64,000 bases of DNA, from positions 1-64,000 of the forward strand of contig MAEX01000024.1 in the NCBI GenBank assembly GCA_002013415.1. The letters are read 5' to 3'. The notes beneath the pieces are model-generated. The model saw only the letters and a program-made list of their open reading frames with translations, was not told the origin of the DNA and did no database searches. Each line of letters opens with the position of its first letter. The stretch's first letter is position 1. This DNA is from Mycobacterium sp. D16Q14. GTDB lineage: Bacteria; Actinomycetota; Actinomycetes; Mycobacteriales; Mycobacteriaceae. The position numbers and the translations under genes are program-made. This document shows positions 33,895 through 43,086 of the stretch, one piece after another.

Positions 33895-34679
33895 TGAACG
33901 TCATCACGCGTGATGAAGGCGCCGTCCGCACCATCACTTTGAACAGGCCCACAAGGCGCAACGCCATCGACATCCCGCTGCGCGTGGAACTTGCGGAGGC
34001 ATTGGAAGCTGCCGACGCCGAAGCGGCGATCCGCGTCATCGTACTTACCGGCGCCGGCAGTGTTTTTTGCTCCGGCGGTGACATTTCCACCATGGAAGTG
34101 ATGGAAGTGCAGGAGGCCGCGCAGCGGGCACAGATGGCGCAGAGGGTAATTCGAGCCATCTGGAACACGCCGAAGCCCGTGATAGCGGCCGTCGAAGGGG
34201 CCGCATTCGGTGCGGGTACGGCACTGGCCGCAGCCTGTGACCGGGTGGTCGCGGCGCGTGATGCCCGCTTCGCGGCAACATTCACCAATGTTGGGCTCGC
34301 CGGTGACATGGGTGCATATGTCTCACTGCCGCGCAGGATTGGTTTGGCACGCGCCCGTCAGATGCTGATGATGCCTGAGCCGGTCATTGCGACGACGGCC
34401 TTTGAATGGGGGCTGGTGGATGCGCTGGCCGACTCCGGGGAGTCTCTCACGGTAGCGACAGAAGACGCCGATCGCTTCACCCAAAGGCCGGCGCAAGCGC
34501 TGGGCGTCATCAAGACTTTACTTGCCGTAGCGCCCTCGCTCAGTCCGTTCGACGTTCTCGATAGGGAAGCGGATTATCAGGCAAATCTTTTCGGCAGTGA
34601 GGATTTCGCCGAGGGGGTTGCCGCCTTCCGTGAAGGGCGTAGTCCCGGATTCGGTCAACGAGCAGGAGTTGAGTCATGA
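33894..34679 (+). CDS. Crotonase-family protein (isomerase type), copy 3
   Basis: The 261-residue protein starts at a GTG overlapping the previous TAG. It has CSGGDIS and EGAAFGAGTALAAACDRVV, the latter lacking the first catalytic Glu. The second Glu is also absent (TFTNVG), while an Asp occurs in GLAGDMGAY, at the place used by isomerase-type crotonases. The function is probably an isomerisation or C-C bond step rather than hydration. It is coupled by ATGA to the Rieske oxygenase alpha gene. Confidence 0.85.
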   Translation: MNVITRDEGAVRTITLNRPTRRNAIDIPLRVELAEALEAADAEAAIRVIVLTGAGSVFCSGGDISTMEVMEVQEAAQRAQMAQRVIRAIWNTPKPVIAAVEGAAFGAGTALAAACDRVVAARDARFAATFTNVGLAGDMGAYVSLPRRIGLARARQMLMMPEPVIATTAFEWGLVDALADSGESLTVATEDADRFTQRPAQALGVIKTLLAVAPSLSPFDVLDREADYQANLFGSEDFAEGVAAFREGRSPGFGQRAGVES

Positions 34680-35944
34680 CATCGATCGCGCCCCACACGC
34701 CGGGGACATCCAGCCGCTACGACCAGTTGATTCTGCCCGACAAGGTCCACGGGGCTCTCTATACAGACCCGACGATCTTCGCCGAAGAGTTGGAGAAGAT
34801 CTGGTACCGAACATGGGTCTTCGTCGGGCACGAGAGCGAGGTTTCAGAACCCAACGACTATGTTCGGAAAAAGCTTGGGCCCCAGGACATCATCATGGCA
34901 CGTGACCGTGATGGTGAGATTCGTCTCCTGCTGAACCGGTGCGCGCACCGCGGCAACCAGGTGTGTGACGACTATCAGGGCAACTCGAGCACATTCCGAT
35001 GCCCGTATCACGGGTGGACATTCCGTAATACCGGTGATCTCGTTGGTTTTCCGTATTTCAAGGGGTACGGCGACCGCAAGCTCGATCTGGCTCTGGGAAC
35101 GGTTCCACGCGTGGATTCGTATGGCGGCTTCGTCTTCGGCAGCTTTGCCGCCGAAGGCCCTAGTTTGATCGAGCATCTTGGCGCCGCTGCGGGAGAGATC
35201 GATCGCCTCACCCGTCTGTCACCCGAGGGGCGGGTCGAGCTCACCGCGGGTTGGCTGCAGCACCGCACGCACGCCAACTGGAAACTGTTGGCGGAGAACG
35301 AGACTGATGGATATCATCCGCAGTTTGTGCACGGATCGATATTCGGGGTCACCGGCAGCACCATTGCCCCGCTCTACAGTGATTCGTCAACTGCCGTCAC
35401 CCGAGATCTCGGTGGGGGGCACAGCGAGAACGATCTGCGGCCAGAATTCCGCAAGTTCGCTCAGCCCATGCGTTGGTTCGGCACCACCGAATCGAGGGTG
35501 CCTGACTATGTGGCGGCGATACGAAAGCTGCATGGGGAGCGGGCTGAGCAGATACTCATCGAGGGCGCACCGCATGTGATGATCTTCCCTAATCTGTTCA
35601 TTGCCGAGATTCAGGTGTTCAACATTCAACCGGTCGCCGTCGACGAATGCGTGCAGTATTCGACGGCGGTCCAGCTCGCCGGTGCTCCGGAATTGAACCG
35701 GCGGATGGTGTCTCAGTGCGTCGGCTCGGTGGGTCCAGCAGGCATGTTGCTCGCCGACGATACGGAAATGTATGAACGCAACCAGCACGGCATCGCCTCA
35801 CTGTCGCCAGAATGGCTTGACGTGCGACGCGGGCTGAACCGAGAGTCTGTGGACGCCGAGGGGTTCACCATTGGATCGGCGACGGATGAGACCGGTATGC
35901 GCGGATTCTGGACTCACTACAAGTCTCTGATGAACAAGGACTAG
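34676..35944 (+). CDS. Rieske non-heme iron ring-hydroxylating oxygenase, alpha subunit
   Basis: The 422-residue protein carries the Rieske [2Fe-2S] ligands Cys89, His91, Cys109 and His112 (CAHRGNQVC, CPYHGW) and the mononuclear-iron ligands His214 and His219 with the bridging Asp211 (ETDGYHPQFVH). This is the catalytic subunit of oxygenases that hydroxylate aromatic or alicyclic rings. The small subunit follows five bases later. No dedicated ferredoxin or reductase lies next to it; the redox genes near 56.7-58.5 kb might serve it. Placement among crotonases and thiolases suggests oxygenation feeding a CoA-dependent pathway. Confidence 0.9.
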   Translation: MTSIAPHTPGTSSRYDQLILPDKVHGALYTDPTIFAEELEKIWYRTWVFVGHESEVSEPNDYVRKKLGPQDIIMARDRDGEIRLLLNRCAHRGNQVCDDYQGNSSTFRCPYHGWTFRNTGDLVGFPYFKGYGDRKLDLALGTVPRVDSYGGFVFGSFAAEGPSLIEHLGAAAGEIDRLTRLSPEGRVELTAGWLQHRTHANWKLLAENETDGYHPQFVHGSIFGVTGSTIAPLYSDSSTAVTRDLGGGHSENDLRPEFRKFAQPMRWFGTTESRVPDYVAAIRKLHGERAEQILIEGAPHVMIFPNLFIAEIQVFNIQPVAVDECVQYSTAVQLAGAPELNRRMVSQCVGSVGPAGMLLADDTEMYERNQHGIASLSPEWLDVRRGLNRESVDAEGFTIGSATDETGMRGFWTHYKSLMNKD

Positions 35945-35949
35945 GAGCT

Positions 35950-36477
35950 ATGCCGACGTCGCAAACGACTTCTACGGAATTACTGCCTATTCCGGACAAT
36001 GTGGATCTCTCTGAGGTTCGGCAGTTCCTCTACCGCGAGGCCCGCCACGCCGACGAGGCAGACTACGACGCGTGGGAGGCATTGTGGACCGCTGATGCGC
36101 TGTATTGGGTGCCTGCTGCCACCGGTGATCCGCTGCGACAGATGTCGATCATCTACGACAATCGCAGCCGCATCTCCACCAGGCTGAAGCAGGCCAGAAC
36201 GGGTCGGCGATACGCGCAAGCGCCACCTTCGCGATTGCGCCGCCTGATCTCGAACATCGAATTCCTGGGTATGCGTGCCAACCCCCAGGAGGGTCTGGAC
36301 TTGGAAGTTGAGGCCAATTTCCTTGTGATGGAGGCACGTCCGCGTGGCACGCATCTGTGGGGAGGGCGTACCACCTACCGGGTTCGGCGGGTGGGCGACG
36401 ACCTGTGTTTGTCCTACAAGAAGGTGGTGCTGATCGACAACGATCAGCCGGTGCCGACCCTTGGCTTTCTGATCTGA
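35950..36477 (+). CDS. Ring-hydroxylating oxygenase, beta subunit
   Basis: The 175-residue protein has the cystatin/SnoaL-like fold pattern of ring-hydroxylating oxygenase small subunits: FLYREARHADEADYDAWEALW near the start, YWVPA, IIYDNRSRISTR and RLISNIEF. It gives the alpha-beta pairing expected of class II/III ring dioxygenases and normally stabilises the hexamer. It directly follows the alpha gene. Confidence 0.85.
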   Translation: MPTSQTTSTELLPIPDNVDLSEVRQFLYREARHADEADYDAWEALWTADALYWVPAATGDPLRQMSIIYDNRSRISTRLKQARTGRRYAQAPPSRLRRLISNIEFLGMRANPQEGLDLEVEANFLVMEARPRGTHLWGGRTTYRVRRVGDDLCLSYKKVVLIDNDQPVPTLGFLI

Positions 36478-36488
36478 CGGAGCGGTGA

Positions 36489-36743
36489 ATGGGAATTGAA
36501 TTCGACAGTAAGGGACCGGTGTCCATTCCCGGCATCGGTCCGGTGATAGGCAGTGAATTCGCCGAAGTGGCGGTGAGCATTGACAGTCAAGGGAACTCGC
36601 CACGCCTTCGGCTGGAGGATCTCAGGACCGGACGTGTTCGGTTTCTTGACGCTCTCGAACTGGAGACGATTATCTGGCTTCCCGACTCGGGCTTGGACAG
36701 CCTGCTCGATCCGTCGGCACACAGATGGCGAGGAGAAGCATGA
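36489..36743 (+). CDS. Small conserved-looking protein after the Rieske oxygenase genes, unknown function
   Basis: The 84-residue frame begins 12 bases after the beta-subunit stop and ends in an ATGA overlap with the thiolase start, so it is embedded in the operon. It starts MGIEFDSKGPVSIPGIGPV and is beta-rich and mildly acidic, with no Cys and no membrane segment. No domain is recognised. The tight coupling on its 3' side supports it being a real gene. It may be an accessory protein of the oxygenase. Confidence 0.6.
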   Translation: MGIEFDSKGPVSIPGIGPVIGSEFAEVAVSIDSQGNSPRLRLEDLRTGRVRFLDALELETIIWLPDSGLDSLLDPSAHRWRGEA

Positions 36744-37948
36744 GACGAGCCGCAATCGTTTCACCTCTGCGTACCCCGGTGGGTGCTTTCGGGGGCAGTC
36801 TGCGCGCGCTGCGAGCAGAGGATCTTGCCGCACACATCATCAAAGCCGTTGTGACGTCGAGCGGTATCGACCCAGAATTGATTGAAGATGTCGCTTTCGC
36901 GCAGTCTTATGCGAACTCCGAAGCGCCATGCATCGGCCGGTGGGCTGCGCTGCACGCGGGTCTGCCAATCGGTGTGCCCGGACTGCAGACCGACCGCCGC
37001 TGTGGAGGGGGACTCCAGGCGGTCATCACCGCGGCGATGATGGTTCAGACCGGCGCTGCCGACGTGGTGCTGGCCGGCGGTGTCGAATCCATGAGCAATA
37101 TCGAGTACTACACCACGTCCGCACGGTGGGGGTCACGTGCGGGCAATCAAAAGCTCTTCGACCGGTTGGAGCGAGGTCGCGAGCTGTCCCAGCCGATCTG
37201 GCGGTTCGGAGCGATCAGCGGAATGATAGAGACTGCGGAGAATCTGGCCGCTGACTACGGGATTGACCGGGGCGCCGCGGATGCGTTCGCCGCTCGCAGC
37301 CATCAGCGGGCCGTCGCTGCTCAGACCGCGGGTGTGTTCAACAGCGAGATAGTTGCGGTCGAAGTGCCGCAGCGCCGCGGTACGCCCATTCTGTTCGATG
37401 CCGACGAGGGTGTACGCCCGGACACGACAATCGAGAGCCTGGCGAAACTCCGCACGATCTCTCCGGACGGCACTGTCACTGCTGGCAATTCCAGCCAACA
37501 GAACGATGCGGCGGCAGCGTGCCTTGTCGTGGCAGAGGAGCGGCTCGAGGAGCTCGGGCTCGAGCCCATGGGCTACCTCGAAGGCTGGGCGGCGGTCGGC
37601 TGCGAGCCTTCGCGCATGGGCATCGGTCCGGTGGGGGCCGTCGAAAAACTGCTCAGGAAAGCAGAACTCACCTTTGATGACTTCGATCTGATCGAGATCA
37701 ACGAGGCGTTCGCGGTTCAAGTGCTCGCAGTGTTGTCCGGTTGGGGCCTGAAGCTTCAAGACGTCGAGGACCGTCTCAACGTGAATGGATCCGGCATTTC
37801 GCTCGGGCATCCGATTGGGGCCACCGGCGTGCGGATTCTCACCACGATGCTGCACGAATTGCGGCGCAGCGGAGGAGGTCTGGCGCTGGAGACAATGTGC
37901 ATCGGTGGAGGCCAGGGTTTGGCTGCGGTGTTCCGGGGGGCGTCATGA
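36740..37948 (+). CDS. Thiolase (acetyl-CoA acetyltransferase type)
   Basis: The 402-residue protein, from the ATG overlapping the previous stop, has all thiolase residues: nucleophile Cys88 (TDRRCGGGLQ), NEAFAVQ, the GHPIGATG His and the second Cys in ETMCIGGGQG. It would cleave a beta-ketoacyl-CoA. Its size and signatures fit FadA-type degradative thiolases. It is coupled to the ketosynthase-like gene that follows (ATGA). Confidence 0.9.
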   Translation: MRRAAIVSPLRTPVGAFGGSLRALRAEDLAAHIIKAVVTSSGIDPELIEDVAFAQSYANSEAPCIGRWAALHAGLPIGVPGLQTDRRCGGGLQAVITAAMMVQTGAADVVLAGGVESMSNIEYYTTSARWGSRAGNQKLFDRLERGRELSQPIWRFGAISGMIETAENLAADYGIDRGAADAFAARSHQRAVAAQTAGVFNSEIVAVEVPQRRGTPILFDADEGVRPDTTIESLAKLRTISPDGTVTAGNSSQQNDAAAACLVVAEERLEELGLEPMGYLEGWAAVGCEPSRMGIGPVGAVEKLLRKAELTFDDFDLIEINEAFAVQVLAVLSGWGLKLQDVEDRLNVNGSGISLGHPIGATGVRILTTMLHELRRSGGGLALETMCIGGGQGLAAVFRGAS

Positions 37949-39300
37949 GCGTGGGCCTGCTCTCTTATGCCAGTTACCTGCCTCGATATCGGCTCAGTGG
38001 TGACGACATCGGGTTGCGTCGAGGTGACCGCGTAATCGCTTCCTATGATGAGGATTCCACCACCATGGCGGTCGCGGCCGCCATGGCGGTGGTGCCGCAG
38101 GGGGCAACACCCGCGGCGGTCTACTTCGTGACCAGCACACCAGCATACGCCGACAAGACCAACGCCACGGCCGTCCATGCGGCCCTGGGCCTGCCTGCGA
38201 CCGTATTTGCCGTCGATATGTGTGGTACCGGCCGCAGCGCCTTTGCCGCGGTGACCACGGCGGCCCGGCACGGAGGATTGGCTGTTGCGGCCGACGTGCG
38301 CGTGGGGCGGCCCGGTTCCGCCGATGAGAAGCTTGGCGGTGACGGGGCGGCTGCCCTGCTGTTCGGCGAAGGCGATCCGATTGCGGAATATGTTGCTTCG
38401 CACTCGGTTACCGAGGAGTTCTTGGATCGGTGGCGCGATCCGCAGGCAGCTGTCGGCGCTCAGTGGGAGGAGCGTTTCGGGTTCGAGCGATACGCTCCAT
38501 TGATTCGGGCGGCCGCCGAAGGTGCGTTGAGTGCCGCCGGTGTCGGCGACGCCGATCACGTGGTGCTCGCCTGCCCCAACACCGCAGTGTCGAAGCGTGC
38601 GGCAACCCTTGTCAAGGGGCAGAAGTCGGTCGCTACTTCGCCCATTGGCTTCAGCGGCTCGTCGGATGCGCTCATCGGGTTGTGTGGCGCGCTCGACGTC
38701 GCACAACCGGGGGACACGATTTTGGTGCTGTCGGCAACCGACGGATGTGACGCAGTGGTGCTGAAGGCGACCGATCGCCTGCCCGAGGCCCGCCAACGAG
38801 TGCCGTTGTCCGATCAGCGCGCCGGAGGCATGATTTTGCCGTATGTGACCTACCTATCCTCACGAAACCTCGTGGAGACGGAGCTACCACGACGCCCTGA
38901 GCCCGACCGCGCGGCAGCACCGCCGGCGGCGCGTGGTCGATCTTGGAAATTCGGACTCTCCGGATCATGCTGCCGAGCATGTGGTTTCGTGCATCTGCCA
39001 CCAGTCCAGGTGTGCCGTGCATGCGGGTCCTCGGACGAGATGAGTGCGGCGCCGGCCGCATATCTGGGCGGCACGGTGGTGACGTACACGGTTGATCGAT
39101 TGGCGTTCTCTCCGTCACCGCCGATGGTGCAGGTGGTCATCGATGTCGACGGTGGCGGGCGATGCACCCTGGAGCTCGCCGATGCGCAGAGCGCGGAGCT
39201 TGCAGTGGGCACTCGTGTGAGCTTTGCGTTCCGGCGTCTTTTCACGGTCGGTGGTATTCATGATTATTTCTGGAAGGCAGTGCAAACTCGTGGCCAGTAA
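37945..39300 (+). CDS. Ketosynthase III/HMG-CoA synthase-like domain fused to a DUF35 zinc-ribbon OB-fold domain
   Basis: The 451-residue protein, from the ATG overlapping the thiolase stop, has a thiolase-superfamily domain with candidate nucleophile Cys93 (VDMCGTGRSAF) over about residues 1-320. A Cys4-type zinc ribbon follows (CRACGF then CRACGS), and then an OB-fold ending RVSFAFRRLFTVGG. DUF35 proteins usually partner lipid-transfer thiolases and bind acyl-CoA. Here the DUF35 is fused to a KAS III-like domain and the next gene is an SCPx-type thiolase. A retro-aldol or ketoacyl-CoA cleavage complex, as in sterol side-chain pathways, is a reasonable inference. Confidence 0.8.
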   Translation: MSVGLLSYASYLPRYRLSGDDIGLRRGDRVIASYDEDSTTMAVAAAMAVVPQGATPAAVYFVTSTPAYADKTNATAVHAALGLPATVFAVDMCGTGRSAFAAVTTAARHGGLAVAADVRVGRPGSADEKLGGDGAAALLFGEGDPIAEYVASHSVTEEFLDRWRDPQAAVGAQWEERFGFERYAPLIRAAAEGALSAAGVGDADHVVLACPNTAVSKRAATLVKGQKSVATSPIGFSGSSDALIGLCGALDVAQPGDTILVLSATDGCDAVVLKATDRLPEARQRVPLSDQRAGGMILPYVTYLSSRNLVETELPRRPEPDRAAAPPAARGRSWKFGLSGSCCRACGFVHLPPVQVCRACGSSDEMSAAPAAYLGGTVVTYTVDRLAFSPSPPMVQVVIDVDGGGRCTLELADAQSAELAVGTRVSFAFRRLFTVGGIHDYFWKAVQTRGQ

Positions 39301-40495
39301 CGGAATCGGCGGCAAGGTGGCCATTGTTGCTATGGGGTGCAGTCGCTTTGGTGAGAGGTGGGATGCCTCCACTGACGACCTGATCTTGGAGGCATACCGT
39401 GAGTGCCTTGACTCCACGCAGGGGGTCACACAGGACGATGTGGATGCATATTGGCTGGGAACGCTGAGCTCGGGGCTGGGCGGGCTGACACTCAGTCGTG
39501 CCATTGGCAGTGACGACAAGCCCGTCACTCGCGTCGAGAATTTCTGCGCAACCGGGTCGGAGGCCTTCCGCAATGCCTGCTACGCGGTGGCCGCGGGCGC
39601 CTATGACGTTGTGATGGCTGTGGGCGTGGAGAAACTCAAGGATTCCGGCTATTCGGGGCTGCTCCGGCAAGACCCGCCCGGGGACGGCACGGCACCGGAG
39701 ATCTCGATGACCGCTCCGGCGGCCTTCTCGCTTCTGGACCCGGCCTACTGTGCGCGGCACGGCGTGCACCCCGATGAGATGCGCGCGGCCATGACTCATG
39801 TCGCATGGAAGAACCATGACAATGGCACCAGAAATCCCAAGGCGCAGTTCCGATCATCCGTGGCACGCGAGACCATCGATGGCGCCGCGAAAGTGGCGGG
39901 CCGGTTGGGTGTCTTTGACTGTTCGGGGGTGTCCGACGGTGCCGCATGCGCATTGATCGTGCCCGCTGACCGCGCACACGAATACACGGCCACCCCGGTG
40001 TATGTCGACGCGCTTTCCCTGGTTGCCGGTTCCGCCCGCGGATCGATGGATCCGCAGTTCGATTTCACGACCTTCCCCGAAGTAGTGAAGGCGGCCAAGG
40101 ATGCTTATGCGCAGGCTGGCATCGACCGGCCCGCCGAACAGCTGTCCCTGGCAGAGGTTCATGACTGCTTCACGCCCACTGAGATTGTCCTGATGGAGGA
40201 CTTGGGTTTTGCAGAAAGCGGCCATGCCTGGAAGGACGTCTTGAGTGGTGAGTTTGATGCAGGAGGTCGGTTGCCCGTGAATCCCGACGGAGGGCTCAAG
40301 TCGTTCGGGCATCCTGTCGGAGCCAGCGGTCTGAGGATGCTGTACGAAGTATGGCTGCAGTTCCGTGGTGAAGCTGGAGCCCGGCAGCTGTCCGACCCGC
40401 ATACCGCCCTCACACACAATCTCGGTGGTCGTCCGGGCAGTTGCGTGTCCTTTGTTTCGGTGCTCTCCCGTACACCGGGCGGCAATCGGTCCTAG
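39290..40495 (+). CDS. SCPx/lipid-transfer-type thiolase
   Basis: The GTG at 39290 overlaps the previous gene and gives 401 residues. The thiolase fold has Cys86 as the likely nucleophile (VENFCATGSEAF) and the late segment GHPVGASGLRML. The second catalytic Cys of ordinary thiolases is replaced in NLGGRPGSCV, and there is an EVHDCFTPTE segment typical of SCPx/Ltp thiolases. Such proteins pair with DUF35 partners in sterol and bile-acid side-chain cleavage. Pairing with the DUF35-containing protein just upstream fits. Confidence 0.85.
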   Translation: MASNGIGGKVAIVAMGCSRFGERWDASTDDLILEAYRECLDSTQGVTQDDVDAYWLGTLSSGLGGLTLSRAIGSDDKPVTRVENFCATGSEAFRNACYAVAAGAYDVVMAVGVEKLKDSGYSGLLRQDPPGDGTAPEISMTAPAAFSLLDPAYCARHGVHPDEMRAAMTHVAWKNHDNGTRNPKAQFRSSVARETIDGAAKVAGRLGVFDCSGVSDGAACALIVPADRAHEYTATPVYVDALSLVAGSARGSMDPQFDFTTFPEVVKAAKDAYAQAGIDRPAEQLSLAEVHDCFTPTEIVLMEDLGFAESGHAWKDVLSGEFDAGGRLPVNPDGGLKSFGHPVGASGLRMLYEVWLQFRGEAGARQLSDPHTALTHNLGGRPGSCVSFVSVLSRTPGGNRS

Positions 40496-40571
40496 GACGG
40501 GCTGCTGTCGGCGTGGTGCCGTCGATTTCATTCAAATATATTGCTCAGTTTGGCTATTCAGAGGAGTTCAG

Positions 40572-41432
40572 GTGTCCGGAGTGCAAGATAGAGTCGTCAT
40601 CGTCACAGGGGCTGGCGGCGGCCTGGGTCGGGCCTACGCGCGTTTTCTGGCGGCTCATGGTGCTCTGGTGGTGGTGAATGACCTTGGTGGTGCCCGTGAT
40701 GGGGTCGGGGCGGGCACCACCATGGCAGATGCAGTGGTCGAGGAGATTCGCAGCGAGGGCGGACGTGCTGTGGCCAACTATTCGTCAGTGGCCGACGCCG
40801 AAGGGGCTCAGGCGATCATCGATACGGCGTTGTCGGAGTTCGGTGCTCTGCACGCCGTGGTCAGTAACGCAGGAATCCTGCGCGATGGCGCATTCCACAA
40901 GATGACCGACGACAACTGGGATGCGGTCCTCAAGGTGCATCTCTACGGTGGCTACCAGGTCATCAGAGCCGCTTGGCCGCACCTGCGAGAGCAGAAATTC
41001 GGCCGCATTGTCGTGGCGACATCGACGAGCGGTCTGTATGGAAACTTCGGACAGGCGAACTACGGCGCGGCCAAGGCAGGCTTGGTTGGTCTCATCAACA
41101 CGTTGGCCATCGAAGGCGCGAAGTACGGCATCACTGCCAATGCGGTGGCGCCGCTGGCCGCGACCCGTATGACCGAGGACATAGCGCCTCAAGAACTCTT
41201 GGACAAGCTTGATCCTGCGCTCGTGGCCCCCGCGGTGGGCTACCTGGTGTCTGACGAAAACCAGGACACAGCATCGGTTTTCGTCGTAGGCGGCGGTCTG
41301 GTTCAGCGAGTCGCGCAGTTCCAGAGCTCAGGAGTGACCTTCTCGTCACCGCCGGATCTCGCGGAAATCTCGGCGCAGTGGTCGACAATCAGCGATATGT
41401 CCGAAGCGAAGCTCGGCACCAATCCGGTGTGA
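40572..41432 (+). CDS. SDR resembling the 3-hydroxyacyl-CoA dehydrogenase domain of peroxisomal MFE-2
   Basis: The GTG at 40572 lies five bases after GAGGAG and gives 286 residues. The cofactor motif TGAGGGLGRAYA, VNDLGGARDGVG, SNAGILRDGAFHKM and YGAAKAG are characteristic of the (3R)-hydroxyacyl-CoA dehydrogenase domain of multifunctional enzyme type 2. It should oxidise a 3-hydroxyacyl-CoA. The 76-base gap before it contains AT-rich DNA and may hold an internal promoter. Confidence 0.85.
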   Translation: MSGVQDRVVIVTGAGGGLGRAYARFLAAHGALVVVNDLGGARDGVGAGTTMADAVVEEIRSEGGRAVANYSSVADAEGAQAIIDTALSEFGALHAVVSNAGILRDGAFHKMTDDNWDAVLKVHLYGGYQVIRAAWPHLREQKFGRIVVATSTSGLYGNFGQANYGAAKAGLVGLINTLAIEGAKYGITANAVAPLAATRMTEDIAPQELLDKLDPALVAPAVGYLVSDENQDTASVFVVGGGLVQRVAQFQSSGVTFSSPPDLAEISAQWSTISDMSEAKLGTNPV

Positions 41433-41448
41433 CGAGGGAGAGCGGTAA

Positions 41449-43086
41449 ATGAGTCTCCTTCCGTCAGCCCATGAGTGTCGGCTCACCGAGTCATATTGGT
41501 CGGCTGACCGCAGCGTGCCCCTCATCGCCTGCACGGTGGGAGATCTGCTCACCCTCAGGGCAGTCGAGTGCCCCAACCGGGAGGCGGTAATCGGCATTCG
41601 CCATGGCGACGGTGCTCTGATACGTCTCACCTATGGTGAGCTGCTTGACGAGGCATTGAGAGTCGCAACTGCTTTGACATGGCTGGTCGAACCCGGGGAT
41701 TTCGTGGCACTGTGGGCGCCCAATGTAGTCGAGTGGACGATCATTCAGTACGGAGCGGCATTGGCGGGCGTCGTCCTTGTCGCGTTGAACCCCGTCCTGC
41801 GCGAATCCGAGCTCGACTATGCCTTGCGACACTGCAAGGCCGCGCTGCTGCTGCACGCCGACACCTGTCGCGACTACAACATGGCCGAGGTTGCCACGCG
41901 TGTCTGCGCCCGCGTTCCCGGAGTGCTCTGTGTTTCACTCTCGGACACCGAGATGTGGCGATCCACGACCGCAGACTCTGAGGCGGCGCGGCGCGCGCCA
42001 GAGAACTCGCAGCTTCCGGTCATGCTCCAATACACGTCCGGTACATCGGGGCGTCCGAAGGCTGTCCTGCTCACCCATCAGGCGTTGGTCAATGTCGCAA
42101 AGTTCACGATGGAAGCCGTTGGCGTGCAAGAGAGCGCGGTATGCGTGAATCCGCTGCCCCTGTTTCATACCGCGGGGTGTGTGATTGCTACGCTCGGGCC
42201 GCTGTGGCTGGGTGGTACTGCGGTGATCTGCGAGCGTTTCGAGCCCGCGGCGTTGCTGATGACACTTCGCGTTGAGAGTGCCGAGGTGCTGTTCTATGTG
42301 CCCGCGGTACTTGATGCGCTGCTGATGCATCAGCGCGCCAGTGGGCATGAGCCACCCAGCCCGCGCATCATGTTAGGCGGTGCCTCGACGGTGTCCCCAG
42401 ATCTCATAGACGGCGCAGCGTCGACATTCAACGCCAATGTGGTCAACGTGTATGGGCAGACGGAGCTGGCCTCGGTGGTGACCGTAACGCGACCGACCGA
42501 CGCTCGCCACGATCAGCTGTTCTCCGTCGGTCGTCCACTGCCCCATGTGGATTGCAAGATAGTCGACCCAGTCACTGGTGAGGTGCTCGCGGTGGATCAG
42601 GTGGGGGAGATTTGCGTGCGCGGGTATCAACAGCTTGTCGAGTATCTGCACGACCCCGAGGCCAGCGCGCGAGCACTCGACCCTGAAGGGTTTGTGCGGA
42701 CCGGCGACCTCGGGGCCATGGATGCTCGTGGATTCCTCACCGTTGTGGGCAGACTCAAAGAGCTTATCATTCGCGGTGGCGAGAATATAGCTCCGGCTGA
42801 TATTGAAAGTGTTGTCAGCCAACATGATCGCATCGCTGAGGTGATTGCGGTGGGATTGCCGGACAAGCGCCTCGGTGAGATTGCCGTGGTGGTCTGTCGA
42901 GTGACCGGCGGCCCGTTGAGTGGTCTGAAGGACAGCCTTGTGGAGCATGCCCGTGCAAGCTTGTCTCCGTTCAAGGTCCCCCAACGGTGGTTTGTGGCAG
43001 AGAGTTTTCCGGTCACCCCGACGGGGAAAGTGCAGCGGTTTGCAATACGTGATGCCATCGTGAACGGAGAGCTGCCCGAATTATGA
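41449..43086 (+). CDS. Acyl-CoA synthetase (FadD-like AMP-forming ligase), copy 1
   Basis: The 545-residue enzyme has the ATP motif YTSGTSGRPKA, the NVYGQTE adenylate motif, GRLKELIIRGGENI, and the C-terminal TPTGKVQR Lys. It would activate an acid to its CoA thioester. It overlaps the next ligase gene (ATGA), so two related ligases are made together and may activate different intermediates. Confidence 0.9.
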   Translation: MSLLPSAHECRLTESYWSADRSVPLIACTVGDLLTLRAVECPNREAVIGIRHGDGALIRLTYGELLDEALRVATALTWLVEPGDFVALWAPNVVEWTIIQYGAALAGVVLVALNPVLRESELDYALRHCKAALLLHADTCRDYNMAEVATRVCARVPGVLCVSLSDTEMWRSTTADSEAARRAPENSQLPVMLQYTSGTSGRPKAVLLTHQALVNVAKFTMEAVGVQESAVCVNPLPLFHTAGCVIATLGPLWLGGTAVICERFEPAALLMTLRVESAEVLFYVPAVLDALLMHQRASGHEPPSPRIMLGGASTVSPDLIDGAASTFNANVVNVYGQTELASVVTVTRPTDARHDQLFSVGRPLPHVDCKIVDPVTGEVLAVDQVGEICVRGYQQLVEYLHDPEASARALDPEGFVRTGDLGAMDARGFLTVVGRLKELIIRGGENIAPADIESVVSQHDRIAEVIAVGLPDKRLGEIAVVVCRVTGGPLSGLKDSLVEHARASLSPFKVPQRWFVAESFPVTPTGKVQRFAIRDAIVNGELPEL

